A stretch of DNA of 64,000 nucleotides from positions 2,831,016 to 2,895,015 of the forward strand of contig JACBWW010000039.1 in NCBI GenBank assembly GCA_020086605.1, read 5' to 3'. Every line of letters begins with the position of its first letter. Positions within the stretch are counted from its first letter, which is position 1. Of this stretch, positions 36,117 through 50,200 are shown one piece after another. The translations under genes and the position numbers were made by a program. Source of the stretch: Lanius collurio (Eukaryota > Chordata > Aves > Passeriformes > Laniidae). The notes under the pieces were generated by a model. It was not told the DNA's origin and did no database searches. It was given only the letters and a program-made list of their open reading frames with translations.

Positions 36117-39100
36117 GGCAGTGTATCTAACTCACAGTTCATTAAACCATTTAATATTTTGTCCCCAGGGAAGTTATTATGTAAACTCCAGAGAACAAGA
36201 TGAACAGAGAAACTGTGAAACTGTCACAGAGTTGGCTGCAAAGGAGATGAAAATGGATTAAAGTGATAAACCAAATCCTGGTCTGGAGGTAAGGTGTCTG
36301 TTGAGGTTGTCAAGCTTTGATCTTGATAGTAAATTTGGGGGTTTTGTTTGTTAGTTAGTTTTTTAAATGTTGCCTATCAAAGCATTTACTTTGAGAATTA
36401 AATATATTGATAAGTCAAAACCAAGATGCAATACCCATATCAGGAAATGTTGGAACAAAACACAGAAAACAAAAAGAATTTGGCTGTAAATGATGAGTTT
36501 ATCAGTCGGAAACAAAGATAATTACTTCAGCATCTGAGCCATGTGTAGGCACAAGTGGGACGTGAAAGAGACAAATATAATCCAAGCTACACATAGAGCA
36601 AGCAAGGGATTTCTGCATGCTCCATCCCTCTAAAATCAAATATCTGCCTCCACCCCCATCACACATTGACTGTTTCATGCCATAAGAAGCCACTTTAACC
36701 TGAATGCTTTATTTCCCATAAATTCTGCATTGTGATGCTGCTCCCAGACTAAGTCAGGGGACATATCTGAGCTCTTACACTACAGTAAATCACGAGTATT
36801 TTCAATTAAATGACAACACCCAGAGGCCAGACAGAGCTCAGTATAGTCACTCTTGATTTGCAGTAGAAAACAGGCCAATTGTGTTGAAACATCTTCAATG
36901 TGATTAGAAGCAGGCTCTTTATTTAGGGAAATAATTTAATTTTCAAAGCATTTGACAGTTTTAATAGACATCATCTATGAATAAGTCAGGGTGTGTAATA
37001 TGCCCAGAGCAAGAAGAAAGAGGCTCATTAACTTTGAGAGAATAGACAGATGGGCAGTGTTGGGGTAGAGCTCTCACAGCTCCCAAATTCTGTAAGCAGA
37101 GGAGCGAGGAGTCGGCGCCAGGCGCATGTGTGCAGGAGTCATTTCCATGGGAGCAAATTGCACCGACACAAACTGTCATCTGTGACATCAATATATGAGT
37201 CAGGGAAAATGAAAGGAAGGAGACAAAACATAATGGAAAATACCTCAGTTTCCAGCATGACAGGAAAGACAAAGGAGGTCTGTAAAAGCTGGTGTAATTT
37301 GGATTAACCTGCTTCTCTTCGTGAGCACACACGGAGAGTAAGGATTTTGTGCAATTCAGGTTCTATCCCAACTGAGGCATGCTGAGCCTGCAGCAGAGGG
37401 AGCAGTCCTGAGGTGCTGAAAAGAGCAGGCAGGTGCTTGGCTGCATTTAACAAAATGGTTGGGACCACTCAGAATAATATGGGAATAGGGAGAGAAGCTG
37501 TAGATAAAATCAACAACAGTGGAGAAAGTATGAATGTTAAAGGCTAACAAAGAAATGTGAAAGACAACCTCTGGTCTCAGTGAGAGCCTAAGGAAAACTT
37601 GCACTCAGAAATGAAAAAAGTCTGATATTTAGAAATGACATCATTCAAACAGAATCCAAAGCAACCACTTCCTTTTCAAAAAGGAGATTTCTTCCTACGT
37701 TTACCTCAAATGTGGGTGAAATCTGTCAGGTGCATCAGCAGTGTTTGCCACACAGGCTGTGGATGCTGCTGCTGTGTGGTCAGAGACCCAAAAGGAGCTG
37801 TCCCCAGGTCAGCAATGGGTGTCAGGGGTCCAGGCTCTCCTTCCAGGGGTCACACCAGCATGGGTATATCAAAGGCAGGGCATCAAATGCACTTTTATTC
37901 AGCCCTACTGAGGAAAAATAATGAAACTGCCATAGCAATTTATAAATGAATCAGATAGTGTCTGCATTTTAATGGCTGAAACAAAGACAGCTGAAGTCTA
38001 ATGGTGTTGATTTTCTCCTGCAAGTGATTACTAAATTGCTTCCACTTTGTCAGCAAAGTAATATCTCTGTGAACAGCTCAGTTAAGGAAGTAACAAACCA
38101 CCAATTGTCAAGTGGAGAAAAACAACAGACATCCACAGACACTGAAAGTACGCTTGAAAGAGAAACATTTCTGTTCCTCTGGTAACAACAAGCCCTTCAC
38201 ACGAGGGAAATACTCCATCAGAAACAACAGGGCAAGTCCATCATTCCTGGCTTCTGATCTTTAACCACTTCAGTATCACCACAAACCAAAACAGTTTGGG
38301 TGCTGACACTGTTGATTATAAGTGAATGTGAGTTTTGCTGTGTCCAGTGAGTCAAGGAAAAGTGTCTTTGAAGGCAACATCTGAAGTTTTTGAGCAAGGA
38401 GTGTGTCCCTTTCTTGCCAGAGTTCAAACATTCAAACAATTTGAGCCAGAAATTGTTTTAGTTCCTGAGTGCCAGTACAGCACGCAGCAAGCACTGCACA
38501 GAGAGACATCAAATGAGGTTGGGGAGCCAGGGAATCAGCAGCAGAGAAATCCCTTTGGACACTGAGCCCATTAATTACCCCACTGATCAGTGTGGGGATT
38601 AGGATAATGCCACCACAGCCAGGCTGTGGCTGGGAGTCAGCTCTGTCAGTGCTGAGCTGCATCAAGGGGAGTTTGGGATTCCCAATGCACACACTCCTTG
38701 TGACAAATAGATGCAACTTCTCTGCAGGCTGGGTTAATTAATTATGCTGGCCTGCTGACCTAGTAGCAAACAGGAAAGCCAAGAAGCAGAAGTCTAAAGC
38801 CCTGATTCCTGTGTTGTGCCCATTTTTTTGCCCATTTCCTGCACATCCCAGAGGAAGGGAGGTCTTGTCCCCTGTATCAGCCAACTGGGAACAGTTGCAG
38901 GAACAGGTCTGGGTGTATTTGTGCAATAACACAAACACCTCTAAAGTTCTGTGACAGTAAATTGTTTCTTATGTTTTCATTTTCCAAAACCATTACCAAT
39001 ACAAAGAAACGATCATGGGAATATCTAAAGACAAATAACAGTATTTTAAGCAACTTTATACCAGGCAGTGTGACCATTACAAACACACTTTGATAAATAG

Positions 39101-42100
39101 TAGTAGTCTAAAATTGAAACAGTTATGTTACTTCCATTAATTAACAGGCAATAAAAGTCTTCCCTGTGCAGATGACCTAACAAATATCATAGTTCAACTT
39201 AAAAATTACACTGGTATTGTTTTTCTCTCACACATGTCTGACCCTCAGGGAAGATTTGGATATAAAGGGCAAAAAAGTAACTACTCAGTGAGGTTGAAAT
39301 CAGCTTCATCCACATGGGTCAATGTCGCTGTAGGACACGAGAGCAAGACGCATGAACACATCAGCAGAAGGTGAGCAAAAGAGGGAAGTTTATTTTCTGA
39401 CTCCACTACTTATATTTTACAAAAGTGACAGTGGATTGGAGGGTGAAAGGGCCACCTCTCCAATGACACTGGACAAGTTACCAATCCATCAACTTTCTCC
39501 ACCTCTACGAAGGAATGCAAAACAACTGAGTTGTTTACAGAAAATGTGTGGGAAAGCTTGCAACTAGAATGAAAACATCAGAAGGCTAAAAGATTTCTAA
39601 AAATCAGGGCGACAGGTCAACAGGAGCAGGTCCCAGCTGTTGATGCTGGGAATCAGTCTGTGGGGTTGAAACTGTGCCCTTCAGTCAAGGGGACATGGCA
39701 CAATGCCCTGCTGCCACCACTCCTGGCTGTCTCCTTGGCAACTTGGAGGAAGAGTCACTGGACCATCCGTGGCTGATGTGTGGGGTGCACAGTTTTGAAC
39801 TCATGACTGCAGCTTACAGGGCCTTAAGGGGACTGTCTCAGGAACCCCCAGAAGTGAAACCAAATTCACTCCTTGGGAATGTACCCCTTACTTAAGGCTG
39901 AAGGAGGAGGGATGCAGAAGCCCACAATACAGGGCTACATGAACATCTGAATTTTATTGGAGGAAAATTCCTGTGTGGAGTGTGACACAAGCCAGGTTTC
40001 CAGTCACAGAGCTAAAGTTTCCATAAGATTGCCTTAGGCAGAACTAGGCCTTGTGTTCTGCTCCAAAATAGAACAGATCTCTCAATGTCCTTAAAAATAG
40101 TATTTTACTCAAGCACTTTGTTCTGCAAGTCTGAGCTGTCAGAAAACCAAGGAGCTCAGTACAGACACTGACACCAAACAGGATGGTGTTCTGTGATGGA
40201 AAACATCTTTGGGTAAGATCAATAAGGGGTGGATAGCAAAAACTGCTGGTGGTGCTGTGCTACCTCACAACACTTCATAAGAGCTTCAAAGAAAGCAAGA
40301 TCTGTCAAAACAGACAGCTGAACATCATTCCAGACCACTACCAAAACCTGGGAACCCCCATCATTGCACCAGAAAGGAGGACTGGATGAAGGCACACACG
40401 TTCACCAAAGTGGAGAGTGCCATATAAGCTGCTAAAAGTCTCAGGGATGGATCAGGCAATCAGCAGTCATTAAACATGGTGGGTAGAAATATCAATTTAG
40501 GGCTTCTGAGCAGAACTGAGTGTTTGGAACCTAGCTGTGGTCTTAGTGCTTGTCTGTGGGTGTGAGAGCTGTTGAGATAGAAGACAGTAGAAACCAAACA
40601 TCTCTGAGACACTGGAGAATGTCACCTGTGCACAGCTGAAGCAAACCAAGAAATCCTCTTGCAGCAGTTTGTGCCAATCAAAAATAACCATGGGACACAA
40701 GAGGATCTGTTTGAGCTGATGGCAAGCACAAATTAAGGCATGTTACCTTAAATCCATTTCATTACTGCCAAGTTCTGAGACTTTACATTTGCTGAATACC
40801 AAGGGATGGTACAAACATTAAAACCATTGCATACACTGACCTAAGGCACAGAAACTTCACCAAATGAAGGGACCTGAGCCCCACAAAACCAGCAGACAAC
40901 TCTGCCCTGGGCAGACAAGAACTCTGAAAGTAAAGAAACATTAATTTAAGCCCACTTTTACTTCCCCAGCAAACTGTGTGGGAGGACAGACATTGTTCAA
41001 GCACAGAGCCAAGGACGAAAGCCGAAAAAAAACAACTACCAAAACCTAGAGATTGTAACTTCATTGAGGATTCATAAGGCATAACAAAACCAAACCAAAG
41101 TTTTTCTCTTTGATGCTTCTATAGCATTAAATTCATTTAGAAAACTGAAGCAGATTATACTTTGTGCTTTCCAGATAAAAGCACTATTGTAGTCAGTTGG
41201 ATGCAGAAGGGCTTTATTCTGCCAAAAATATCACACTCGTGTTGCAGAGCAGAAGCCCTGAAACATGAGCCCCAGCTCTGAATGGGAGCAGCCAGTTCAT
41301 TGAGAAACCACCAAAACTGCACTGACAAATAACAGCACTGCACTGTTTTACCCCAGCAGGCATCTCCCTGACCACACTTCANCCATTATTTTATGAGTTG
41401 GTTTTTTGTTTTTCCTTTGGTGCTTTTGAGGTTTTCCACAGAATACCAAGCTCTGCACTTGGCATTCTGACCCAGGGTACCAGACCCTGCCTGCCCTACC
41501 AGAAAGTCCTGTCATGCAAAACTAAGATTTCTTCCCAATTTATCACCATCCAGCTCAGGCTGGAAGGCAATAAGCTTCTCTGTACATGTATGTAAGTACA
41601 TATGCATAAGTATATATATAAATCCATGCAAGATTTTGATCAAAATCCTCTTGTCATTAATAAATAACTTAGTAATAATTTCTTTTAAAAAAAAAAAGTA
41701 ATGAGATTAACAATAGACTTCTGGGTTTGGGGCATTTTTCTTACCACAATCTGTGCCTCAAACCCCTGTTGTTTCTGTAAGGACCTTTCCACCTGGAAAA
41801 GGGCTTGGGAAGAATTCAATGTTGAGCACCATTTTCCTATGTGACTTTAACAAAGTAACTTCCACCCTTCCTTTTCCCAGTGACAGCTGTATCCTGGGGT
41901 AATGCTAGGTTCTTTCCAAAACAAATGTGGCACAGCTGCTATGATTTATCTTCACAGCTCATAGCTCAGAGTTACAGACAGAAAATACACTTAACAAGGG
42001 AACATTTCCACTGTGTGCTCCTGCATTCTGGAAGAGTTTCCTCAGTTGCAGGGAGGATGCTGCAAACTGCCTGAAAAGTTGGAGCAGTACTACCAAGTGA

Positions 42101-44532
42101 CTAAACCCACATTATGTTTCTCTACAAAATTTGGAGGACTCTATCTTATTTTGGTGAGTTCTCCAGCTTCTGCAGCAGGAAGAGTTTCTTTTTGCCCTAG
42201 GCAGAGGAAAAGGCTTCTGCAAGTGTGAATAAACCGACAGAGAGCTGCAGCAAGGTTGGGTTGGGCTTTTCTAAGAAATTACCTCATAAAATCCCTGCAG
42301 TACATATCCCAGGTTCAGATTTCATAAAATGAGTCAGAAAAGGAGCAGCTCTTGCACATAACTTTCCTCTGGGGCCTGGCACAGGCGGTGCTTCAGGGTG
42401 CCAGCACCACTCCAGCATCTCACTCACAGCTTTGATCACTACATTTGCTTGCAAATGATAAGATGTAAGGAAGGAAATAATTATTACTGTAGCTGGTTGG
42501 GAATAGTTCCACAAACTTATTTCCAGTTGTGGTTTCTGGTTTACATGAGCCTTTAAACATTTTACACATTCTGAGATTTAGCTGAGGAAAAAAAATTAGA
42601 TGGACTCCTGAAAAACAGCTGTGGGCTAGAAGAGCTCTTTCCATCTAGCACTGGTTGTGTTATTGGGCTAGCAGAGAACGAGAGAGACACCCTGTTACTC
42701 TCTGGATCCAACAGCTTCTTCTATCACACGAAGATAAAAATGTGTGAACGTCAACCACATGGAACACAAGTTCTTTGTTTTTCTTTCCCTAATGAACTGT
42801 GCAAAGAATGCAACATAATTATGCCTCCCAAAGAAACTACTATGCTATCAGAGATACTAAAAAAGCTCTGTTCTTTGGCTGGCACCCATCTCTGCAAATG
42901 CTGTCACAACAGACTCCAAACTGTCACTTCAGCAACTGCCCCTCACGGGAAAAACATATTTCTTCTAATTAGGCAAAATTCTAACTCCGCATCTGAAGAG
43001 TATAATTTGATCTTTTCTCTAGAAACTCATTAACCACTTGAGTTTAATTATTAACATTTGCATTAATAACTCACTGAATTAACTACCCATTGTGTGAGTG
43101 CAGCTCCTGCTTTGGCAGGATGGTGCTCTGTGGCCATCCCACCAGGGAGGTGGTGTGGGCCACGTCCACCTCTGAATGTTACAGAGATGCAGTTCCTACC
43201 TATGGGTCTGCCATCAGCTCAGGGGATGGCTTTGGGCAGGTTATCCCTCTTCCTTTCCCTTTCCTTTCTCCATCTGTTTAAGACAATTAAGCCATGAGCA
43301 GTGACTTCTCCCCATTTTCCTCCTTCACTGCCTCCAGGATTAATAAAGTGGCCATCAGAAGGACAGCAAGGTCATCACTGCAATAAAATAACTGCTGGCA
43401 AGGGTGGAAGGTATCAGTACTCAGCTCCTGATGCTGGATCTGCTAACATAAATATCCCAAAATGAGAAAAAATAAATAAAAAACTTCATGCCTAGGTAGT
43501 GTTTAATGCCACAGTTATTCATGCTGGGGTTCCTGCAGGGCCCAGAACAGCAAAAAACCTGCTGAAAGCCTGGGGGTTCTGAGATAAACCCAAACTACCC
43601 TGATTCCCTGATGGAAACCTTTCATAGTAGTAGGAACCCATGATTTATTCAGTAAGAAAGAGGTTTTCAAGCAGTGTTGTAACCACTGAACACGCAGACA
43701 TGCTTGCACCTGGCCTCAGCTATAAAATGAGATGACTTACAAATCCAGGGCACAGTGGGGTGATGCACAGTACAGATGTTCAAGAGCAGAAATGTATCTT
43801 CAGAAAGCTATTTCCTCACAAAAGCTCCACAATTTGAATTGGGGAGGGGAGGGGAAGGAAGGGAAAGGGAAGGGAAGGGGAAGGACAATAAGCACACACA
43901 CAGACACACGACTAACTGCTACTTTTGGTTTAAATCACGTTGGTTCGTACATTCAACACTTTTCTGTCAGGTTATTTCCCACAAAATTTATGGGTGAGTA
44001 CCTCCATGTTAAGGATTTCCTGAATCCTTTTTAATTCTCCAGCTGGTATTTGCTACAGTGTTTTGGATACCCAGTAATGTGTGAACCTGCTCAGGAAACT
44101 GAAGGGCTCCAGCACCAGCTCTCTGCTGTTTGGATACTAATTCAGACATTTTTGCTTCACAGCAGAGGAATGTGACAAAGGTTACTTTTTTGTTATGAGA
44201 TATGACACACTTAAGCAGCCTTAAAAAAAGCCCCAACAATGAGTGCCATAAAGGAGCTAGCTGAAAAAATAAACCTTCCCAAATTCCCAGTGCCACGAGA
44301 TATTTTCGGTTGAATAAAGGCATAAACTTACACAAGAGCTTCTACATTAACTGCCATATCAGTCTGCATGAGACTCTGGTGCTTTTGTTATTTCTGCAGT
44401 TGGTAAATTCAGGCGTAACAATTTCTGAAGTCCTTCAGCTTTTACAAACAGGTATGACTGACAGCCTCTAAATGCTCTGCTTTTCATAACAACCATGATT
44501 GACAGCCTTTTGGTGCATAGCCCAATCAGCCT
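36117..44532. other. Non-coding stretch, nothing recognised
   Basis: Unique-looking sequence. A small cluster of CpGs with AP-1-like and CRE-like motifs is at about 37100-37205. A GGGAA-type purine repeat lies at 43841-43885. No gene, RNA or transposon end was found. Confidence 0.5.
43841..43885. repeat. (GGGAA)n purine simple repeat
   Basis: Imperfect units of ggggaa/gggaa/gggaaa on the plus strand. Confidence 0.85.
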
Positions 44533-44547
44533 AACAATGTCATTGTT
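44533..44547. promoter_or_regulatory. Inverted SOX-type dimer motif
   Basis: AACAATGtCATTGTT is a perfect inverted repeat of the AACAAT/ATTGTT SOX core with a 3-nt centre. It is followed within 5-10 nt by a TAATAATTA homeodomain-type core. SoxE proteins are known to bind such facing sites as dimers. Occupancy is not shown. Confidence 0.35.
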
Positions 44548-45433
44548 CTCTAATAATTACCTGATAATTTTTTTTTTCAATGTGTTGCTGTTAGTTATGG
44601 TTCAACTAAGAGTCCTCCAAACTTCCCAAAAGTTTATTTAGCTTGCTGTGATCTGGGGCTGCCTTTCTGCAAGCCTCACTCTGTGGTAGCACTGGGATTA
44701 CACACACTGGTTCCCAAGGTGCACAGGCTGTCACTCTGCCTGTAAGTGATGCCTTCCCTGGCAAACAGAACATATGAGAGCCCCAAAAAATGTGACAATC
44801 CATGTGTCATTTTGGCACATATCACTCACAAAGTTTTTGTACAAAGAGAAATGTTTCTTAACTTAATAGTCCCTGGAGCATAAAGAATCCAGCTCACAGC
44901 ATCCAGGGCCAGAGCCTCGCGTGGGAGGCGTGCCTGGAGCTGAGCTCAGTTCAGAACAGTTTACTACCTCCAAGCTGCTCAAGATGGCAACTTGTTTAAC
45001 CTCTGCTGAAAGCAATAATTGAGATTTTTCTGCTACAGGGAGATCATCCTCGAGAACACTCAGCCAGGGAAACTGACTTGTGTGAATCACATGAAGAAAA
45101 TCATGACCTGCTAGGGTCCCTTTTCTGGTATCTACAAAATAAATTTCTGAAATTGGAAAGTGTGGGGTTTTTTTCATCTCTCTCTTGATTTTCAGATAGG
45201 ATGGGAGCAGGATGGAAGCAGTAAAATGAAAACCCACATTGCTTCAGATTTCTGAAACCTTGTGAATATTTTTTTCTTGAGTATGTTAAAAAACGTGATA
45301 AAGGCCACCTACCTTGCAAGAAAGATAAAAGAAAAATTTCTATCAGAGGTCTATTGAAAGTATATTATGACGTATTTAGTTTCTCTTAAAAGGAATAATA
45401 AAAAATAAAAAAAGAAAAGCCTTAAAGAAGGAA

Positions 45434-45477
45434 GCATGCTCTGGGTTTTTTCCAAACATTTCCACTTTTGCAATGAG
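45434..45477 (-). ncRNA. Possible relic of the mir-1912 locus
   Basis: On the HTR2C strand, CTCATTGCA (45477-45469) is followed 31 nt later by ACCCAGAGCATGC (45446-45434). From memory, these match nine nucleotides of human miR-1912-5p and nucleotides 2-14 of miR-1912-3p, with similar spacing (about 34 in human). Human mir-1912 lies in an HTR2C 5' intron in the same orientation, which fits this position. However, the flanks no longer pair well, so a functional hairpin is doubtful. The call depends on remembered miRNA sequences. Confidence 0.4.
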
Positions 45478-46570
45478 GGTACTGAAAAAGCAAGTAGGTA
45501 TCAGAAGGAGAGAGATGGGACTTTGCTTTTCAAAACCAGAACTGTGGAACTTGAGCACAGCTTTGCAGTTCACTTGCTGGGTCACCTTTTTAAGAACTAG
45601 TTTGAAGTTTGGCCTCTGCACCAAGGCACAGCAAACAGCCTATTGACCCAGGGTTTGGATTTGCATGTGTAATGCTGTAATACAGAGGGGTTTGTGCATA
45701 TTTACTGCAAATGGAAGCAAGTACACAATGCACAGACTGTAGAGCCAAATGGGCTAGTTCTGATCATAAACATTTGCTCACAGAGATTTAGGGGCTATCT
45801 TGGGGCCAACTGAATGGTTAGATCATTATTATTTGTTAATTTACTTTTCAGTACTTCTGAATTTTACCCACATATTTACAGAACTGGCCATTTCCATAAT
45901 GTATTACCCATGGCCCTGACCACAATCCCTAATTATCTACAGAGCTCATTTAATTATTGACTACTTTTCCCATCCTGTAAACATACTGGGCATTTTCTTA
46001 AATTTGGGCTTGGGTTGACAGATCGTGTAGAGAACAATGGTGAGGTGATGAATCATTGCAGTGACAGCACACTGCTCACTACAGGCTGAGGAAACGACTC
46101 ATTGCATACTAGATACAAAGCAGAGGACAAAAACTCAGCCATCTGTAGCTTATACCAACATCATGAGCAAGAGCTAAAAACAGCTTCCCACAGATCTTAA
46201 GTCAATGGTGGCTCTGACACCTTTTCCCAAGGACTTTCAGGATGCCTTACTCAGTTCTCACCTCAACACCCTGCAGCTCGGGCTCAGGCACTCCAGTGCA
46301 CTCATTCAGCTTGCCCAAAGTCTGTTTTGGCACCTAAAGCTCAGTTCTTCCACACACACAAACTCTGCTTGCTCACCAAAATGCAGGTCAGAGAACAGAA
46401 TAATCACAGTGCAGGTAAAACCTTTTAGGGGTGCAGAGAGGGTGGGGAGGACACATGTGAAACACCTGGGCCTCACTGCCCGGAAACAGGAAAGGAGTTT
46501 CCAAACAGAGGAGAGCAACATCCTTCTCTGCTGTCCAAGGCACAGCAAGGTGGGAAAGAGGCACTGTAAC

Positions 46571-47290
46571 TGAAATAAAAAGGACAGGACTGATGGTCCT
46601 TTATAAGCCTTTATTAAAAAGTGATCAGCTCGGGTGGGGGCCCTGCCCAGCTTCGTTGCCCTCAGCTTCGACTTGGAGGAGGAGGAACTTCGGCTCTGCC
46701 ACTCCCTGTGATAGAGCCGGGCCCTCGAGTGTTCCTCACGGGCCGGGGCTGTGCACGAAGGGGTATACGAAGGCAATGGTGCTAATTCGCTGTCTTCAGG
46801 GTAGTGGCACAAGTAGACTTTCTTATTAGGGTGACTACTTGAAGAAACTTAAAAGCTGGCTAGGTAGTAGTTCCTGATAGAGTAACCTGGTTCATTTTTC
46901 TTAAAAGTTTGTTGGCTCGTTTTTAAATTATTATTTTCTAGGGATTTTTTACTCCCAAGGGTCTTTTCGGCTCAAGTTTGCATGTTCAGCCCCCTTTTTT
47001 TTTTCTCTTTTTTTCTTTATCTGCTACTCTTCAGGCAGGCTTCCTCCGAAAGGGGTAAGGGAGGTCGTAAATTCCTGCATTGGAATGCAAGCCCTGATAA
47101 GAGGCTGTTTTTTTTTTTTTTTTTACAACTAGGTCGGGGGGGGAGAGGTTTTAACAACAAGAGAAATGTTAACATTTTGGGTTACAAAGCTACAATGAAG
47201 TACAAAATTACAATGAACTACAAAGCTACAATGAAGTACAAAATAAATGGATAATTGTTAAATCGATAATCTGGTCCCTTATTTATAACA
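46571..47290 (-). mobile_element. Solo LTR, ERVL-like, copy 2 (720 bp)
   Basis: Reverse-oriented copy of the LTR at 7598-8302, with the same TG...CA ends and a different perfect 5-bp target duplication, GTAAC (46566-46570 and 47291-47295). The AATAAA signal reads on the minus strand at 46610-46615. Poly-T at about 47110-47124 and a G-rich run near 47137 differ from copy 1. The different duplications show two independent insertions. The overlapping 168-aa ORF at 46306-46812 is mostly LTR sequence. Confidence 0.92.
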
Positions 47291-47295
47291 GTAAC

Positions 47296-50200
47296 CACAG
47301 GTGCAGGTTTGCAGGGAGTCTCTCGCAGATCCAACACTCTTTAAAAATCATTATAGCAATGGGATTTCTCCTGGTGTTTCAGGTAACATTGACAGAGGTT
47401 TCTGCAGCACAGCCTGACCCCTGCCAGGCACACAATGCCATGGATCCTGTCATTCCTGCACTTCACAGGTCAAGCTGGAGTGGGTTGGCCCTGCCTGGAT
47501 GCCAGACACCCTCCAGAGTCTCTCTGTATGTCCACCCCACAGCTGGACAGGGGAGAGAAAATATAACAAAGGGTTCATGAGGTAAGGACAGAGAGAGAGC
47601 TCAGCCTTGAGGTCATTCTGCTGCACAGAGAGTGAGATGGAGGAAGTACTGCATACATTTTCAGGATTAGAAATGAGGATCAGAAGCCACATCAACAGCC
47701 AATCCTTCACAGATAACCAGCTGCCCACAAAGTGGAGAAAACCCTGCATGTGGAAGTGCAGCAGCATCTATAACAGCTCACATCAAGCAGCTACACAACC
47801 CCAGTGTGTGCAGTGCTTGAGACACCAAATTAAGAGAAATTAATGCTGGTTTGAGGTTTCTTCTCTGAAGTGGGTGGGACAAACTTTTCCTTCAGTTTTG
47901 CTGTGTTTCAATTCATTTGCCTCATCTTGTTCTCATCAGTTCTACGCTGCAAACCCCAAAATCCCAGACAAAAATCCAGAGAATAATCAATAAGATAAAT
48001 TTATTATTTCTTATTCAATACAAATTACTGATTTATCTAAGTTTATATGATAAGTTCATGGTCCTCAGAGCAGTTTTGATAAAACCCACTTTCATTTTAT
48101 AACAATGGAAATCTTTCCTTAGCACTGTTTTACTGGGGGAAAAAATTGATTAGTGTCAGCTGAGGCCATCTTGAATCTTGAATAAATTACTTTTACCCTC
48201 TCTAATTATTCATTACCAACAGATACACTTCCAGCATCCTCTTCCCATTCATATTTTCTTACATTCACAGTCTAAATCCAGATGCTAATGAATCAGCATT
48301 TATCTGATTTCCAATTTCACTAATTATTTATGAGATCACTAAATCAGTTACATTTAGAATTATACACCTAGTTACTCAAGGCAGAATTTTCTCACAATTA
48401 AAAATTTTAAGCTGCCTAAAAGTAAATAATACAATAAAATTTAATCTCTGTTCAAGGCCCAAATATATTATTAATAAGTGATTTTAAACTGTCAAGAACA
48501 TACTTCATTGTAGAGATATTCTTTTAATCCAAAAGTAATTAAACAAGAATGAAAAAATAAAAATGTCTTACTGAGTATAAAAGACCCTGGAAAATTGCAC
48601 AAATGCATTTTTACATTCTGGAGACAACACTGAAACCAATCTGGATTTGTATCTTCAAAAATGCTATGAAATATGAACATATTAACCCTGTAAATAAATT
48701 TAAAAAAAAATTTAAGATGCTGAAAGCTGCATAGACCTTCAACTGCCAGAGGTTAACTCTGGAGAGGGGAATGTCCCAGCTTTGGCTTTAGACCCCAGAA
48801 GGTGGGACCCTGCACCAGGTGTCACACCAGCTCCACTGCTGATTGTACAAGCTTTCTTAATTAGATCCTGAGAACTTTTATGAAGTGTGTTTGTATCGCT
48901 GAAAGTAAATTATCTTCCCCTCTAACAAACAATAACCTTGTCTGTTCACAGGTGTGGTCCCAGCCTTGAAACCACTGGGCCCTGTTTTCCCAAACGGCTC
49001 CTGCCACATCTGCCCCTGCCCTTACCTTTCCCTCTCTTTCCCACATGCACACTGAGGGCTGAGTAAACAACCTGAAACCACCCCCTTGAAGCAACCCCTT
49101 CCCACCTGGCCAGGTTTCCCAAGTGAGGAGGTTCTGGGGGCAGTGATGGGCAGCGAAGCTCGGGGAGCAGGAGCCTCTGGTGCTGTTGGTTCCGGCGTCT
49201 CCATCCCTGTTCCCTGCTGTGCATCACTCACACCTCACCATCACTTCCTCCCGAGGCAAAATCACACCACTTGCTCTTTGCAGATTAGCACTTGACTGTT
49301 CAATCCATATTTCTCTGCTTCAGTTCACCAAGGAAAGCCAAGTGCTTTGGGTTTTTCAGTCACCCCAAATCCCGTCATTATTGACAACAAAAACACATTG
49401 CTGAGGTTCTTTTTGGTTTCATGGACTGTTTTCCTAGCCTGAGGATTTTGGCTAGAAAAAAATATCAGCAAAGTGAAAAAGAATGGAGCAATGACATTAC
49501 TTTTGTCCCATCTCCAAGCAGAGTGGCAGAGAGCCAGTTCTCAGAATTTTTCTCAGAAGCCAATTGATTCATGTTTGTGTCAAGTCCCAGCATCCTTGTG
49601 AGAAGCTGTCAGAGGGCAGCCAAAATTGCTTCACCTACAGATAAAAGGCCACTCTCTTTCAATCATATGCAAAACCAGGGAAGTGTCATAGAGAAAACAG
49701 CTTTTCCCAAAATTCAGATTGCACCCAGAAGTTCACCAGCCATTAGTCATTGCTGTAAATCAGCATGACTAATCAGCTTAGCTGCACATCTTAATGACAC
49801 TGATGTATTCTCACCATACTCAGGACCTATCCAACAGGGCCAGGGCAGCTCTGGTGACCTGCACAGTGGGTGCAGGGGCACGGTGAAAAACCTCCCCACA
49901 AAATCCTCAGTAAGTCTTGCTTTAAGCCAGGCTTGAAGGTGTCCTGTGACCAACACAATCAACTTCCTACTTCCATACCTGGCCAGTGGCAGGAGCCATG
50001 CAAGCTAAGACAGATGGGAAAGAAAGAGCAAAATGGAGAACACCACAACCTGAGTTACTTCTGGCTTTGCATCTTAGAACAGGACTACATTTTGGACATG
50101 TTCTTTCTTTAGGTGAGCCAGTTCACCTGACTATATTTCAAAGTATATTCATAACACCAAAGTATTGGTATACCTTCACAGGAAAACTTTTACAGAAACC

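Noticed and set aside
46306..46812. 168-aa ORF on the minus strand
   Set aside because: Mostly within the solo LTR (46571-47290). The Arg/Ser-rich segment recurs in the other LTR copy (8022-8258).
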